Shown here piece after piece: positions 25,475 to 33,286 of a DNA stretch of 64,000 bases. The notes under the pieces are model-generated. The model saw only the letters and a program-made list of their open reading frames with translations, was not told the origin of the DNA and did no database searches. This stretch comes from Aureimonas altamirensis (GTDB lineage Bacteria > Pseudomonadota > Alphaproteobacteria > Rhizobiales > Rhizobiaceae). The translations under genes and the position numbers were made by a program. Position 1 is the stretch's first letter. Each line of letters starts with the position of its first letter. The DNA lies in assembly GCF_023702225.1 (NCBI RefSeq), contig NZ_JAMQCO010000007.1, forward strand, positions 186,001 to 250,000, given 5' to 3'.

Positions 25475-26217
25475 GCCGCCGACCTCGAATAGGGATCCTC
25501 GATCCAGTTCTCGCTCAAGGTTCGCGCCTCGCGCAGCTTCTCCGGCGTCAGCACGCGCGCAGTCGGGCCCCAGTCCACGACTTCGCGGGCGATCAGCAGC
25601 GTGTCCGGAAAATGCTCGCGCACCAGTTCGAGATCGTGCAGAACCGCGATGATGGTTCTCCCCTCCCCGTGCCAGCGCCGCACGACGGCCAGAAGGTCGA
25701 GCGTCGTGCGCATATCGATGGCGGTGAACGGCTCGTCCAGCAGCAGAACGCGCGCATCCTGCACCAGCATCCGCGCAAAGAGCGCGCGCTGCAGTTGGCC
25801 ACCCGACAGGGTATGGATGGCGCGGCTCTCGAAACCGCGCAGGCCGACGGCGGCGATGGCCTCCTCCACCCGGGACAGATCGTCCTGGGCGATGCGGCGG
25901 AACCAGCCGGACTTGCGCGAAGCGCCCAGGGCGACGAGGTCCGCGACGTCGATCGGAAAGCTGCGATCCAGATCTCCCGCCTGCGGCAGGTAGGCCACGT
26001 CGTGACGTTTCAGGCCGTGCAGGCAGACGCTGCCCGTGGATGGGTCTATCAAGCCCATGATGCCCTTGAGCAGGGTGGACTTGCCGGCGCCGTTCGGCCC
26101 GATGATCGCCGTCAGCGAACCCTGTGCGAAAGCACCCGTCGCGTGATGCACGGCCGGTTGCCGACGATAGGCGAGCGTCAGATCCTTCAGCGCGATGACG
26201 GGCGCACCGGCCCTCAT
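25471..26217 (-). CDS. znuC: zinc ABC transporter ATP-binding protein
   Basis: 248 residues: Walker [15 protein letters not shown], signature LSGGQLQRALFARML, Walker B VLLLDEPFTAID, and H-loop VLHDL. The YLPQ segment after Walker A is typical of metal and siderophore ATPases. The ATG at 26217 overlaps the stop of a small upstream membrane-peptide gene (ATGA at 26214-26217), so it is translationally coupled to that gene and is the second, not first, gene of the operon. Confidence 0.92.
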   Translation of the reverse strand: MRAGAPVIALKDLTLAYRRQPAVHHATGAFAQGSLTAIIGPNGAGKSTLLKGIMGLIDPSTGSVCLHGLKRHDVAYLPQAGDLDRSFPIDVADLVALGASRKSGWFRRIAQDDLSRVEEAIAAVGLRGFESRAIHTLSGGQLQRALFARMLVQDARVLLLDEPFTAIDMRTTLDLLAVVRRWHGEGRTIIAVLHDLELVREHFPDTLLIAREVVDWGPTARVLTPEKLREARTLSENWIEDPYSRSAA

Positions 26218-26360
26218 CGCACCATCACCAGAAGGACGGCCGCCCAGAGCAGCAGAAGCGGCGCCGCGACGATACCGAGGCGTTGAAAGGCCGACATCTG
26301 CATGACGGAGCGCGGTTTGCGGCCTGTGTCGGCCGATCGGGTCTTGCTGTCTTCGAGCAT
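26214..26360 (-). CDS. small single-span membrane peptide heading the zinc operon
   Basis: A 48-residue open frame starting MLEDSKTRSADTGRKPRS and ending in one hydrophobic segment (residues about 29-47, IVAAPLLLLWAAVLLVMV), with a basic, hydrophilic N-terminus. That predicts a single-span peptide with the N-terminus in the cytoplasm. Its TGA overlaps the znuC ATG by four bases, the same coupling seen between znuC and znuB, which supports real translation. The ATG at 26360 has only a weak ribosome site; an internal ATG at residue 20 would leave 29 residues. No family is recognised. It lies just downstream of a Zur-like palindrome. Possible roles are a transporter regulator or assembly factor. 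Confidence 0.6.
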   Translation of the reverse strand: MLEDSKTRSADTGRKPRSVMQMSAFQRLGIVAAPLLLLWAAVLLVMVR

Positions 26361-26390
26361 CAGGTCGCCGGGATGTTCCAGTTGCCGGTT

Positions 26391-26400
26391 TGTTATAACA
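26391..26400. promoter_or_regulatory. Zur-like palindrome in the divergent zinc promoter
   Basis: TGTTATAACA at 26391-26400 is a perfect palindrome followed by TTACA. It resembles the core of zinc-uptake-regulator boxes (GTTATA...TATAAC type), although the two halves are closer than in the classic box. It is 31 bases from the first start codon of the zinc operon and about 140 bases from the divergent gene. Confidence 0.55.
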
Positions 26401-26542
26401 TTACAAGCAAGACGGCAAGTGGTGCGGTGCGAAAGGCGGCGTTAACCATTCCGGCAATTCTGCGGCAAAAATCGACACTTGGCCGGCGGCAAGCGCAACC
26501 CAATGTCATTTGAATCGTTTAAACAAGCTTCCAGTGGTCAAG

Positions 26543-26956
26543 ATGGTGCACATCGTCATGCGAATATTGCGGAGCAGATACAGCCAGATCGGACTTCTCG
26601 GAGCAGTTGGGATTGCTGCAACGCAGCTACCCGTCGACGAGGTTCAGGCCTGGGCGATGCCACACAGCCAGACATTCGTCTATGATGCGATCGCCAGGGA
26701 GGCGCAGAGCCTCCCGCGGGAGGTCCTCCCGGGCGTGCGCCTGATGGACATCCGGCAGGAGGGCGACAAGGTCGTCTACGCCTTCGCGGCGGACGGACCG
26801 GTGGACGCGCGACAGGAGAAGTCGGCGATGGCGGGGCAACGATGCGCCACCTTCAAGCCTGCCTTGCTGCGTGGCGACCTCGCCGCCGTCGAGCATCGCT
26901 ACGAAGGCGACGGCCAGATCCAGACCTTTTATATCCGCCGGGCCGATTGTCGCTAG
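26543..26956 (+). CDS. secreted protein of unknown function, divergent from the zinc operon
   Basis: About 137 residues from the ATG at 26543; a TTG at 26510 would add 11 residues and an ATG at 26558 would remove 5. The N-terminus is basic then hydrophobic (ILRSRYSQIGLLGAVGIAATQL), with a plausible signal-peptidase site at QAWA-MPH. The mature part is about 100 residues with two cysteines (RCATF and the C-terminal ADCR) that could form a disulfide. No family is recognised. It shares a 182-base divergent promoter region with the zinc operon, including the Zur-like site, so zinc-dependent expression is possible. It converges with the hisD-like gene, 3 bases apart. Confidence 0.7.
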   Translation: MVHIVMRILRSRYSQIGLLGAVGIAATQLPVDEVQAWAMPHSQTFVYDAIAREAQSLPREVLPGVRLMDIRQEGDKVVYAFAADGPVDARQEKSAMAGQRCATFKPALLRGDLAAVEHRYEGDGQIQTFYIRRADCR

Positions 26957-26959
26957 CGA

Positions 26960-28249
26960 TCAGTCCAGCCCCAGCCTGAATGCGGCGGCGCGGCGATGGC
27001 CCTCAAGACCCTCGCGGGCGCTCTGCCGCACGGCATGCGGCGCGACGGCGGCGACACCCTCGTCGTCCAGCCATTGGTGCGTCGCGACCTTGAGATAGGA
27101 TCCGACCCACAGTCCGCCGGTGTAGCGGCCGGCCCCCATGGTCGGCAGGGTATGGTTGGTGCCGCAGCACTTGTCGGAATAGACGACGCTCGCCCGCGTT
27201 CCGATGAACAGGGATCCGTAATTGGACAGGCGCGTCGCAAATTGCGCCGCGTCTTTTGTATGGACCTGCAGGTGCTCCGCAGCGATCCGATCCGAATAGG
27301 CCACCATCGCATCCTCGTCCGGCACGACGGCGATCTCGCCGTAGCTCTGCCACGCCGCACCGGCCACCGCGGCCGTGGACAGTGTGGCGAGTTGCGCCTC
27401 CACTTCGGCCAGCACCGCGCGGCCCAGGGCTTCCGACGTGGTGATCAGGCCGACGCGCGTCCGGATGTCGTGCTCGGCCTGGGCAAGCAGATCGGTGGCG
27501 ATCATCGCGGCATCGCCGGACTCGTCGGCGAGTACGTAAATCTCGCTCGGGCCCGCCAGCTGGTCGATCCCGACCCGCCCGAACACCTGCCGCTTCGCTT
27601 CGTTGACATAGGCGTTGCCTGGACCGACGATCTTGTCCACCGCAGGCACGCTGTCGGTGCCGTAGGCCATCGCCGCGATCGCCTGCGCGCCGCCGATCCG
27701 GAAGATGCGCGTCGCGCCGGACAGATGGCAGCCCGCGACCATGGCCGGGTGGGCGTTGGGCGGCAGGCACGCGACGATCTCGGCGCAGCCCGCGACAGCC
27801 GCCGGAACGATGGTCATCACCGGCGCCGACAGAAGCGGATAGCGCCCGCCGGGCACATAGGCGCCGACGCGGCGGATCGGGATGATGCGGTGGCCCAGAT
27901 GCAGGCCCGGCAAGGTCTCTATCTCCAGTGGCAGGATGGTCTGCCGCTGCGCCTCGGCAAAGCGGCGCACCTGCTCGATGGCGAACTGCATGTCCTCGCG
28001 CGCTTCCGGGTCGAGGGCAGAGACCGCCTCCTGCTTATCGGCATCGGAAACCTCGAATCGCTCCGGCGCCGACCCGTCGAAGGCTTCGCTGTAGTGCCGA
28101 ACGGCGTCGTCGCCCTCCCGCGCCACGCGGCGCAGTATTTCGCGGACCGTCGATTCGATCTCCGTACCGTCGACTTCGGCGCTGGCCGCCGGAGCCTTGA
28201 TGTGGAACAGGCCGTGCACGGCAGGCTGGGACGGCGTAGACATTGTCAT
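26960..28249 (-). CDS. hisD: HisD-family dehydrogenase (histidinol dehydrogenase or catabolic paralogue)
   Basis: 429 residues, the normal HisD length. The zinc and catalytic residues of the family are present: Q and H in LLAQAEHD, E and H in AEHLQV, D and H in YSDKCCGTNHTLPT, and a late H in LEGHRRAAAF. HisD oxidises L-histidinol to histidine with NAD. However, no other his gene is nearby. It faces an XRE-cupin regulator followed by a PotABCD-like transporter and an aminotransferase, so a catabolic alcohol dehydrogenase of this fold (as HpsN, which oxidises dihydroxypropanesulfonate) is more likely than histidine synthesis. ATG at 28249 follows GCAGGAATGCCCG. Confidence 0.85.
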   Translation of the reverse strand: MTMSTPSQPAVHGLFHIKAPAASAEVDGTEIESTVREILRRVAREGDDAVRHYSEAFDGSAPERFEVSDADKQEAVSALDPEAREDMQFAIEQVRRFAEAQRQTILPLEIETLPGLHLGHRIIPIRRVGAYVPGGRYPLLSAPVMTIVPAAVAGCAEIVACLPPNAHPAMVAGCHLSGATRIFRIGGAQAIAAMAYGTDSVPAVDKIVGPGNAYVNEAKRQVFGRVGIDQLAGPSEIYVLADESGDAAMIATDLLAQAEHDIRTRVGLITTSEALGRAVLAEVEAQLATLSTAAVAGAAWQSYGEIAVVPDEDAMVAYSDRIAAEHLQVHTKDAAQFATRLSNYGSLFIGTRASVVYSDKCCGTNHTLPTMGAGRYTGGLWVGSYLKVATHQWLDDEGVAAVAPHAVRQSAREGLEGHRRAAAFRLGLD

Positions 28250-28353
28250 CGGGCATTCCTGCGGAGGTCAGAGAGGGTTTTCTGTCGCGCAGAAGCTGTC
28301 ACCCGGCGCAGCGCCTGCCAATCCGCCGGGGCCGGGGTGTTGAAAATAATAAC

Positions 28354-28376
28354 CAGTCGTAGGATGGTAATGACTG
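28354..28376. promoter_or_regulatory. inverted repeat in the hisD-like/XRE divergent region
   Basis: CAGTC (28354-28358) and GACTG (28372-28376) form perfect arms around 13 bases in an AT-rich part of the 182-base divergent region. The heptamer TGAAAAT also recurs at 28341-28347 and across 28375-28381. A likely place for the XRE-cupin regulator to act, without direct proof. Confidence 0.35.
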
Positions 28377-28431
28377 AAAATTGTGCGGTGCGTCGACAGC
28401 CCGCCCCGACGGGATCAAACGGGAGCATCGA

Positions 28432-28980
28432 ATGCCCGCGATCGGACACGGCTTGAGGGAGCTGCGCAGGAGGCGGCAATTGTCGACCCGGCAGCTTGCC
28501 GTGCGCTCCGGCATTTCGCATTCCACCATTTCGCTGATCGAGCGGGATAAGCTGAGCCCGTCGGTGGACACGTTGGGCGCGATTCTGGAGGCCATGGGCT
28601 CCACCATGAGCGGCTTTTTCTCGCAACTTGCGTCCAGCGCCCCCTACTCCCCCTTCTACCGCGCGGAAGACCTGCCGGAAGCGGGCCGGCCCACCAGTAT
28701 CTCCTATCGCATCGTCGGCATCGACCATCCCAACCGAACTCTCCTGATGCTGCACGAGACCTACGCGGCGGGGGCCGATACGGGTGAGGCCATATCGCAT
28801 GCCGCGCAGGAAGCCGGCATCGTGGTGGAGGGTGCGGTGGAAGTGACCGTCGGCGCACAGTCGCGCGTGCTCGAAACGGGCGACGCCTATTATTTCGACA
28901 GCCAGATCCCGCATCGGTTCCGCAACGTTTCGGGGAAACCGGCGCGGATCGTCAGCGCCATTACACCGCCCACCTATTAG
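28432..28980 (+). CDS. XRE-family regulator with cupin domain (PuuR-like)
   Basis: 182 residues: HTH at residues about 6-60 (LRELRRRRQLSTRQLAVRSGISHSTISLIER in two adjacent blocks) and a cupin at about 105-180 (EAGIVVEGAVEVTVG, then GDAYYFDSQIPHRFRN). PuuR, the E. coli putrescine-responsive repressor, has the same layout. It is divergent from the HisD-family gene and upstream of a PotABCD-like transporter, so it probably regulates both in response to the transported compound or its product. The ATG at 28432 follows GGGAGCATCGA; the upstream in-frame start lacks a ribosome site. Confidence 0.88.
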   Translation: MPAIGHGLRELRRRRQLSTRQLAVRSGISHSTISLIERDKLSPSVDTLGAILEAMGSTMSGFFSQLASSAPYSPFYRAEDLPEAGRPTSISYRIVGIDHPNRTLLMLHETYAAGADTGEAISHAAQEAGIVVEGAVEVTVGAQSRVLETGDAYYFDSQIPHRFRNVSGKPARIVSAITPPTY

Positions 28981-29112
28981 CCTCTCGGGGGCCGTTCCAG
29001 TGCAGCTGCGAAGGCCATCGCGGACAGAATATTCAACGCCTGCTTTTCCCTGCTGCGGACCATGGCGGGTTGTGTTTGACTTTCGCCCGGACTTCCAGAG
29101 GAGACGATTTCA

Positions 29113-30159
29113 ATGAAGAAACTCATTTCGACTGCGGCAGGCCTCGTGGCGCTGGGCATCGCCCTTTCTTCCGGCGCGGCCTCGGCCCGCGACCTGACGG
29201 TGGTGTCCTGGGGGGGTAATTACCAGGACGCGCAGCGCGAGATCTACTTCAAGCCCTTCGCCGAAAAGACGGGCAAGCCCGTGCTGGAGGAATCCTGGGA
29301 TGGCGGATACGGCGTCATCGCCGCCAAGATGGAAAGCATTCCGGCCAATTGGGATGTCGTCCAGGTCGAAGCCGAGGAACTTGCCCTCGGCTGCGCCGAC
29401 GGCCTCTATGAGCCGGTGGACTGGTCGGCCCTCGGCGGCGAGGACAAGTTCATTCCGTCCGCGGTCAACGAATGCGGGGTCGGCGCCATCGTCTGGACGA
29501 CCGGCCTCAGCTACGACGGCGACAAGCTGAAGGAAGCGCCCCAGGGCTGGGCCGACTTCTGGGACACGGAGAAGTTCCCGGGCAAGCGCGGCCTGCGCCG
29601 CGGGCCGAAATACGCGCTGGAATTCGCGCTCATGGCCGACGGCGTGAAGCCCGAGGAAGTCTATGAGGTTCTCGGCACCGACGAGGGTGTCGACAGGGCC
29701 TTCGCCAAGCTCGACGAATTGAAGTCCGATATCGTCTGGTGGGAAGCCGGCGCCCAGCCGATCCAGCTCCTGGCCTCGGGCGAGGTCGTCATGACGACCG
29801 CCTATAACGGCCGCCTGACGGGCATCAACAAGACCGAGAACCGGAACCTGAAGATCGTCTGGCCCGGCAGCATCTATGCCGTGGACAGCTGGGTCGTGCT
29901 GAAGGATTCGCCCAACAAGGACGCCGCGTTCGAGTTCATCGCCTTTGCGAGCCAGCCGGAAAACCAGTCCAAGCTGCCGAACTACATCGCCTATGGATTG
30001 TCCAACATCGAGGCCGGCAAGCTCGTGCCGGCGGCAGAGGCCACCGAGCTTCCCACCTCTCCGGAAAACATGGAAGGCGCGATCTCGCTCGATACCGATT
30101 TCTGGATCGACCATATCGAGGAGCTCAGCGCCCGCTTCAACGCATGGCTTGCCCAGTAA
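29113..30159 (+). CDS. PotD-like periplasmic substrate-binding protein
   Basis: 348 residues with a signal peptide (LISTAAGLVALGIALSSGAASA, cleavage near ASA-RDL). The mature N-terminus DLTVVSWGGNYQDAQREIYFKPFAEKTG, read as two adjacent blocks, marks the spermidine/putrescine-type binding proteins (SBP_bac_8). Acidic residues in DVVQVEAEELALGC and the W-rich pocket (SWDGG, WWEAGAQP) suggest a cationic or amine ligand, but specificity cannot be assigned. ATG at 29113 follows AGAGGAGACGATTTCA. It starts a five-gene cluster with the ATPase, two permeases and an aminotransferase. Confidence 0.88.
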   Translation: MKKLISTAAGLVALGIALSSGAASARDLTVVSWGGNYQDAQREIYFKPFAEKTGKPVLEESWDGGYGVIAAKMESIPANWDVVQVEAEELALGCADGLYEPVDWSALGGEDKFIPSAVNECGVGAIVWTTGLSYDGDKLKEAPQGWADFWDTEKFPGKRGLRRGPKYALEFALMADGVKPEEVYEVLGTDEGVDRAFAKLDELKSDIVWWEAGAQPIQLLASGEVVMTTAYNGRLTGINKTENRNLKIVWPGSIYAVDSWVVLKDSPNKDAAFEFIAFASQPENQSKLPNYIAYGLSNIEAGKLVPAAEATELPTSPENMEGAISLDTDFWIDHIEELSARFNAWLAQ

Positions 30160-30171
30160 GGCTGTACCCGC

Positions 30172-31242
30172 ATGAATGATCGCGCCTTCATCCACCTCCA
30201 CGACGTGTCGAAAAGCTATGGGCCGATGCGCGTCGTGGAGGGCCTGAACCTCGAAGTCGCGAAAGGCGAGTTCCTGAGTCTGCTGGGGCCTTCCGGCTCC
30301 GGCAAGACGACCATCCTGATGATGCTGGCGGGCTTCGAGCGCGCCAGCTCGGGGACCATCTGGCTCGACGGGCAGAAGCTCAACGACCTGCCGCCGCACA
30401 AGCGGGGGATGGGGGTCGTCTTCCAGAACTATGCGCTGTTCCCGCATATGACCGTCGCCGAAAACGTCGCCTTCCCGCTCGACATGCGGGGCGTCGGCAA
30501 GGCGGAATCCCGCAAGGCCGTGGAGGCGGCGCTCGACAGGGTGCGCCTCGGCCACCTTGCCGACCGCAAGCCGTCCCAGTTGTCCGGCGGCCAGCAGCAG
30601 CGGGTGGCGCTGACGCGGGCGCTGGTCTTCGAGCCGAAGGTCATCCTGATGGACGAGCCGCTCGGCGCGCTCGACAAGCAACTCCGCGAGGAGATGCAGC
30701 TGGAAATCCGTGCCCTGCATCGCCGCCTCGGCCTGACCATCGTCTTCGTGACGCACGACCAGTCCGAAGCGCTGACCATGTCGGACCGGATCGCCATTTT
30801 CGACAAGGGCCGGATCGCGCAGATCGGCGCTCCCGATGCGGTCTACGACCGGCCCGAAAACCGCTTCGTCGCGCAGTTCATCGGCGAGACGAACCTGATA
30901 GAATGCACCCTCGCCGGCCGCGAGGGCGCTTTCGTCGCGGTCGATCTTCCCGGCGGGCGGCGCATCATGGCCACCGCGCCGCAGGATGGCGCGGCATCCG
31001 GGGCCGCTACCGTGTCGATCCGGCCCGAACGGCTGGCGCTCGACCGGACCCCGCCCCTCCCCAACAGTTTCGACGTTACCGTCGATGACGCCGTCTACCA
31101 GGGAGACCATATCCGCCTGCATCTCAGCGCCGGGGAACTGCCGCTCGTCGCCCGGCTGGAGCGCAGCGCGCGCAGTTTCACCCCGGGCGAGCGGGTCAAC
31201 ATGTCGTTCGATCCGGCGGACTGCTCGGTATTTTCGACATGA
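30172..31242 (+). CDS. PotA-like ABC transporter ATP-binding protein
   Basis: 356 residues: Walker A GPSGSGKTTILMML, Q-loop FQNYALFPHMTV, signature LSGGQQQRVALTRALV, Walker B VILMDEPLGALD, H-loop VTHDQSEAL, and a C-terminal TOBE domain (ATVSIRPERLAL). This is the PotA arrangement used for polyamine-class substrates. It starts 12 bases after the binding-protein gene and its last four bases overlap the permease start (ATGA). Confidence 0.92.
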   Translation: MNDRAFIHLHDVSKSYGPMRVVEGLNLEVAKGEFLSLLGPSGSGKTTILMMLAGFERASSGTIWLDGQKLNDLPPHKRGMGVVFQNYALFPHMTVAENVAFPLDMRGVGKAESRKAVEAALDRVRLGHLADRKPSQLSGGQQQRVALTRALVFEPKVILMDEPLGALDKQLREEMQLEIRALHRRLGLTIVFVTHDQSEALTMSDRIAIFDKGRIAQIGAPDAVYDRPENRFVAQFIGETNLIECTLAGREGAFVAVDLPGGRRIMATAPQDGAASGAATVSIRPERLALDRTPPLPNSFDVTVDDAVYQGDHIRLHLSAGELPLVARLERSARSFTPGERVNMSFDPADCSVFST

Positions 31243-32423
31243 GCGACGTCACCATGCCCGCCCGCCTGCGCGCCGGGCTGCTCATTTTGCCTTTGGCGTT
31301 GTTCCTCGCCGTCTTCTTCCTGTGGCCGCTCTGGACCATGATCGCCGTGGCGGTTCGCGACGACGCCATGGCCGGCGCGCTGCCCGAGACGGCCGCCGTC
31401 ATCGGCGGGTGGGATGGCGAGGCCCCGCCCTCCATGGATATCCAGCAGGCCTTCATGAAGGACCTGCGCGAAGTGGACAACGCGACACTGGGGCCAGCCG
31501 TGCGCCGCCTCAACAGTGCCGTCTCCGGTTTCCGCACGCTGATGGGGAAAACCCAGCGCGTGGCGCGCGACATGGCCGATGGCGAGCCGGTCGACATGCC
31601 GTCCATAGACGACCGCTGGAGCGACCCGGCCTTTTGGACCGCCATACAGAACGCAGCCAGTCCCTACACGGATCGCAATCTATTGGCTGCGGTCGATCTG
31701 GAGCGCAACGACGCCGGAGACATCGAGGCGCGCCCGGCCGGCAGTTCGGCCAACCGGCTGATCATCTGGCGCACCTTCTCCATTGCCGCCGTCATCACGC
31801 TGTTCTGCATCGCCATCGGCCTGCCCTACGCCATGCTTGCGGCGTCGGTCTCCGGCTGGAAGCGCAACATCCTGCTGCTCGCGGTTCTCCTGCCGCTGTG
31901 GACGTCGCTGCTGGTCCGTACCGCCGCCTGGTTCATCCTGTTGCAGGACCAGGGGCTCATCAACCGCACGCTGATGGATCTCGGCCTGATATCCGGGCCG
32001 CTGCCGCTGATCTTCAACCGGGCCGGCGTCATCGTCGCCATGACGCATGTGCTCCTGCCCTTCATGGTGCTGCCGATCTATTCCGTCATCACCGCCATTC
32101 CGAAGAACCTCATGCCGGCCGCCGCTTCCATGGGCGCATCGCCGCTCCGCGCCTTCTGGCGGGTGCTGTTGCCGCTCAGCCTGCCCGGTGTGCTGTCGGG
32201 ATCCCTGCTCGTCTTCATGGTGGCGATCGGCTATTATATCACGCCTGCGCTTGTCGGCGGCCCGAACGACCAGATGATCTCGTCCATCATCGCCTTCTAC
32301 GCGTTGCAGACGGCAAACTGGGGCATGGCCGGTGCGCTCGGCATCATCCTGCTCGTCGTCACGACGCTGCTCTATGTCGTCTACAATAGGCTGTCGCGCA
32401 ACGGCGCGCCGCTGGGGGCCTGA
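31239..32423 (+). CDS. PotB-like ABC transporter permease with large periplasmic insert
   Basis: 394 residues, about 100 more than E. coli PotB. The first span is at residues about 11-37. A hydrophilic stretch of about 130 residues (about 40-170, charged and helix-prone, with QQAFMKDLREVDNATLGPAVRR in two parts) comes before the second span at about 172. The remaining spans and the transport loop (AAASMGASPLRAFWRVLLP) are conventional. The insert lies between spans 1 and 2, so it should face the periplasm and could contact the binding protein. ATG overlaps the ATPase stop. Confidence 0.88.
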   Translation: MSDVTMPARLRAGLLILPLALFLAVFFLWPLWTMIAVAVRDDAMAGALPETAAVIGGWDGEAPPSMDIQQAFMKDLREVDNATLGPAVRRLNSAVSGFRTLMGKTQRVARDMADGEPVDMPSIDDRWSDPAFWTAIQNAASPYTDRNLLAAVDLERNDAGDIEARPAGSSANRLIIWRTFSIAAVITLFCIAIGLPYAMLAASVSGWKRNILLLAVLLPLWTSLLVRTAAWFILLQDQGLINRTLMDLGLISGPLPLIFNRAGVIVAMTHVLLPFMVLPIYSVITAIPKNLMPAAASMGASPLRAFWRVLLPLSLPGVLSGSLLVFMVAIGYYITPALVGGPNDQMISSIIAFYALQTANWGMAGALGIILLVVTTLLYVVYNRLSRNGAPLGA

Positions 32424-32424
32424 C

Positions 32425-33210
32425 ATGCGCGCACTCAAGCTCGTCTTCGGCATCGCGGCCATCGTGTTCCTGCTGCTGCCCATCGTCGCGATCCTGCCGC
32501 TGGCCTTTACCGATTCGGTCTTCCTGAATTACCCGATCCCCGGCTTTTCGCTGCGCTGGTTCGAACAATTGGGCGCCGGGGCGTGGCAGCGATCCATCGT
32601 CAACAGCCTCATCATCGGCGGCGGGGCCACGCTGGTCTCCGTCGTCCTCGGAACGCTCGCCGCACTGGGGTTGGCGGGAAGCGCCCTGCCCTTCGCAGGC
32701 CTGTTCCGCACGGTCTTCCTGCTGCCGATGGTCGTGCCGGCGGTTGTCCTGGGCGTCGGCCTCCAGATATCGCTGGCGCGGATCGGCCTTTCCTCCACCT
32801 ATCTCGGCGTCATCGTCTCGCATTCGGTGCTGTGCATCCCCTTCGTCATCGTCAGCGTATCCACCGCGCTGGCCGGTATCGACCGCACCTCCCTGCGGGC
32901 AGCGGCCAGCCTCGGCGCCAATCCATTCACCGTCTTCCGCCGCGTGACCATGCCTCTTGCCGCGCCCGGCATCGTGACCGGCGCGGTCTTCGCCTTCGCC
33001 ACTTCGCTGGACGAGGTGGTGCTGACGCTGTTCGTCGCCGGCCCGAACCAGCGCACGCTGGCCCGCCAGATGTTCTCCTCCATCCGCGAGAATATCAGCC
33101 CGGCCGTGGCCGCCGCAGCGTTCCTGCTCATTCTCGGGACGCTGCTTCTGGCCGGACTGGCCGCGCTGCTGCGGTGGCGGCAGGAAAGATCGCTGGCCGC
33201 CAAGGTCTGA
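32425..33210 (+). CDS. PotC-like ABC transporter permease
   Basis: 261 residues, about six spans, with the transport loop LRAAASLGANPFTVFRRVTMPLAAPG (two adjacent blocks) and the following FATSLDEVVLTLFVAG segment typical of PotC. It starts one base after the PotB-like stop (TGA C ATG), so the two permeases are coupled. With the genes before it this completes a type I importer for a polyamine-like or small amine substrate. Confidence 0.92.
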   Translation: MRALKLVFGIAAIVFLLLPIVAILPLAFTDSVFLNYPIPGFSLRWFEQLGAGAWQRSIVNSLIIGGGATLVSVVLGTLAALGLAGSALPFAGLFRTVFLLPMVVPAVVLGVGLQISLARIGLSSTYLGVIVSHSVLCIPFVIVSVSTALAGIDRTSLRAAASLGANPFTVFRRVTMPLAAPGIVTGAVFAFATSLDEVVLTLFVAGPNQRTLARQMFSSIRENISPAVAAAAFLLILGTLLLAGLAALLRWRQERSLAAKV

Positions 33211-33286
33211 AGCGCATTATGAAGATCGCATATCCGTCAGCAAACCTTATGGTTTTGACGGCCTCACAGGGAAAGGAACTGCCATC

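Noticed and set aside
21536-25492. A plus-strand open frame of more than 1,300 codons opposite the sulfate and zinc transporter genes
   Set aside because: It runs antisense to six well-supported genes, its translation is low-complexity (rich in R, G, D, Q and H), and it has no recognisable domain. Long antisense frames are common in GC-rich DNA.
26960-28249. The hisD-like gene as part of histidine biosynthesis
   Set aside because: Not fully excluded, but no other his gene is nearby and the transporter, regulator and transaminase context favours catabolism. It is kept as a family call with that caveat.
29060-29100. TTGACT as a -35 box for the binding-protein gene
   Set aside because: The matching -10 position would overlap the ribosome site and no good -10 hexamer is present.
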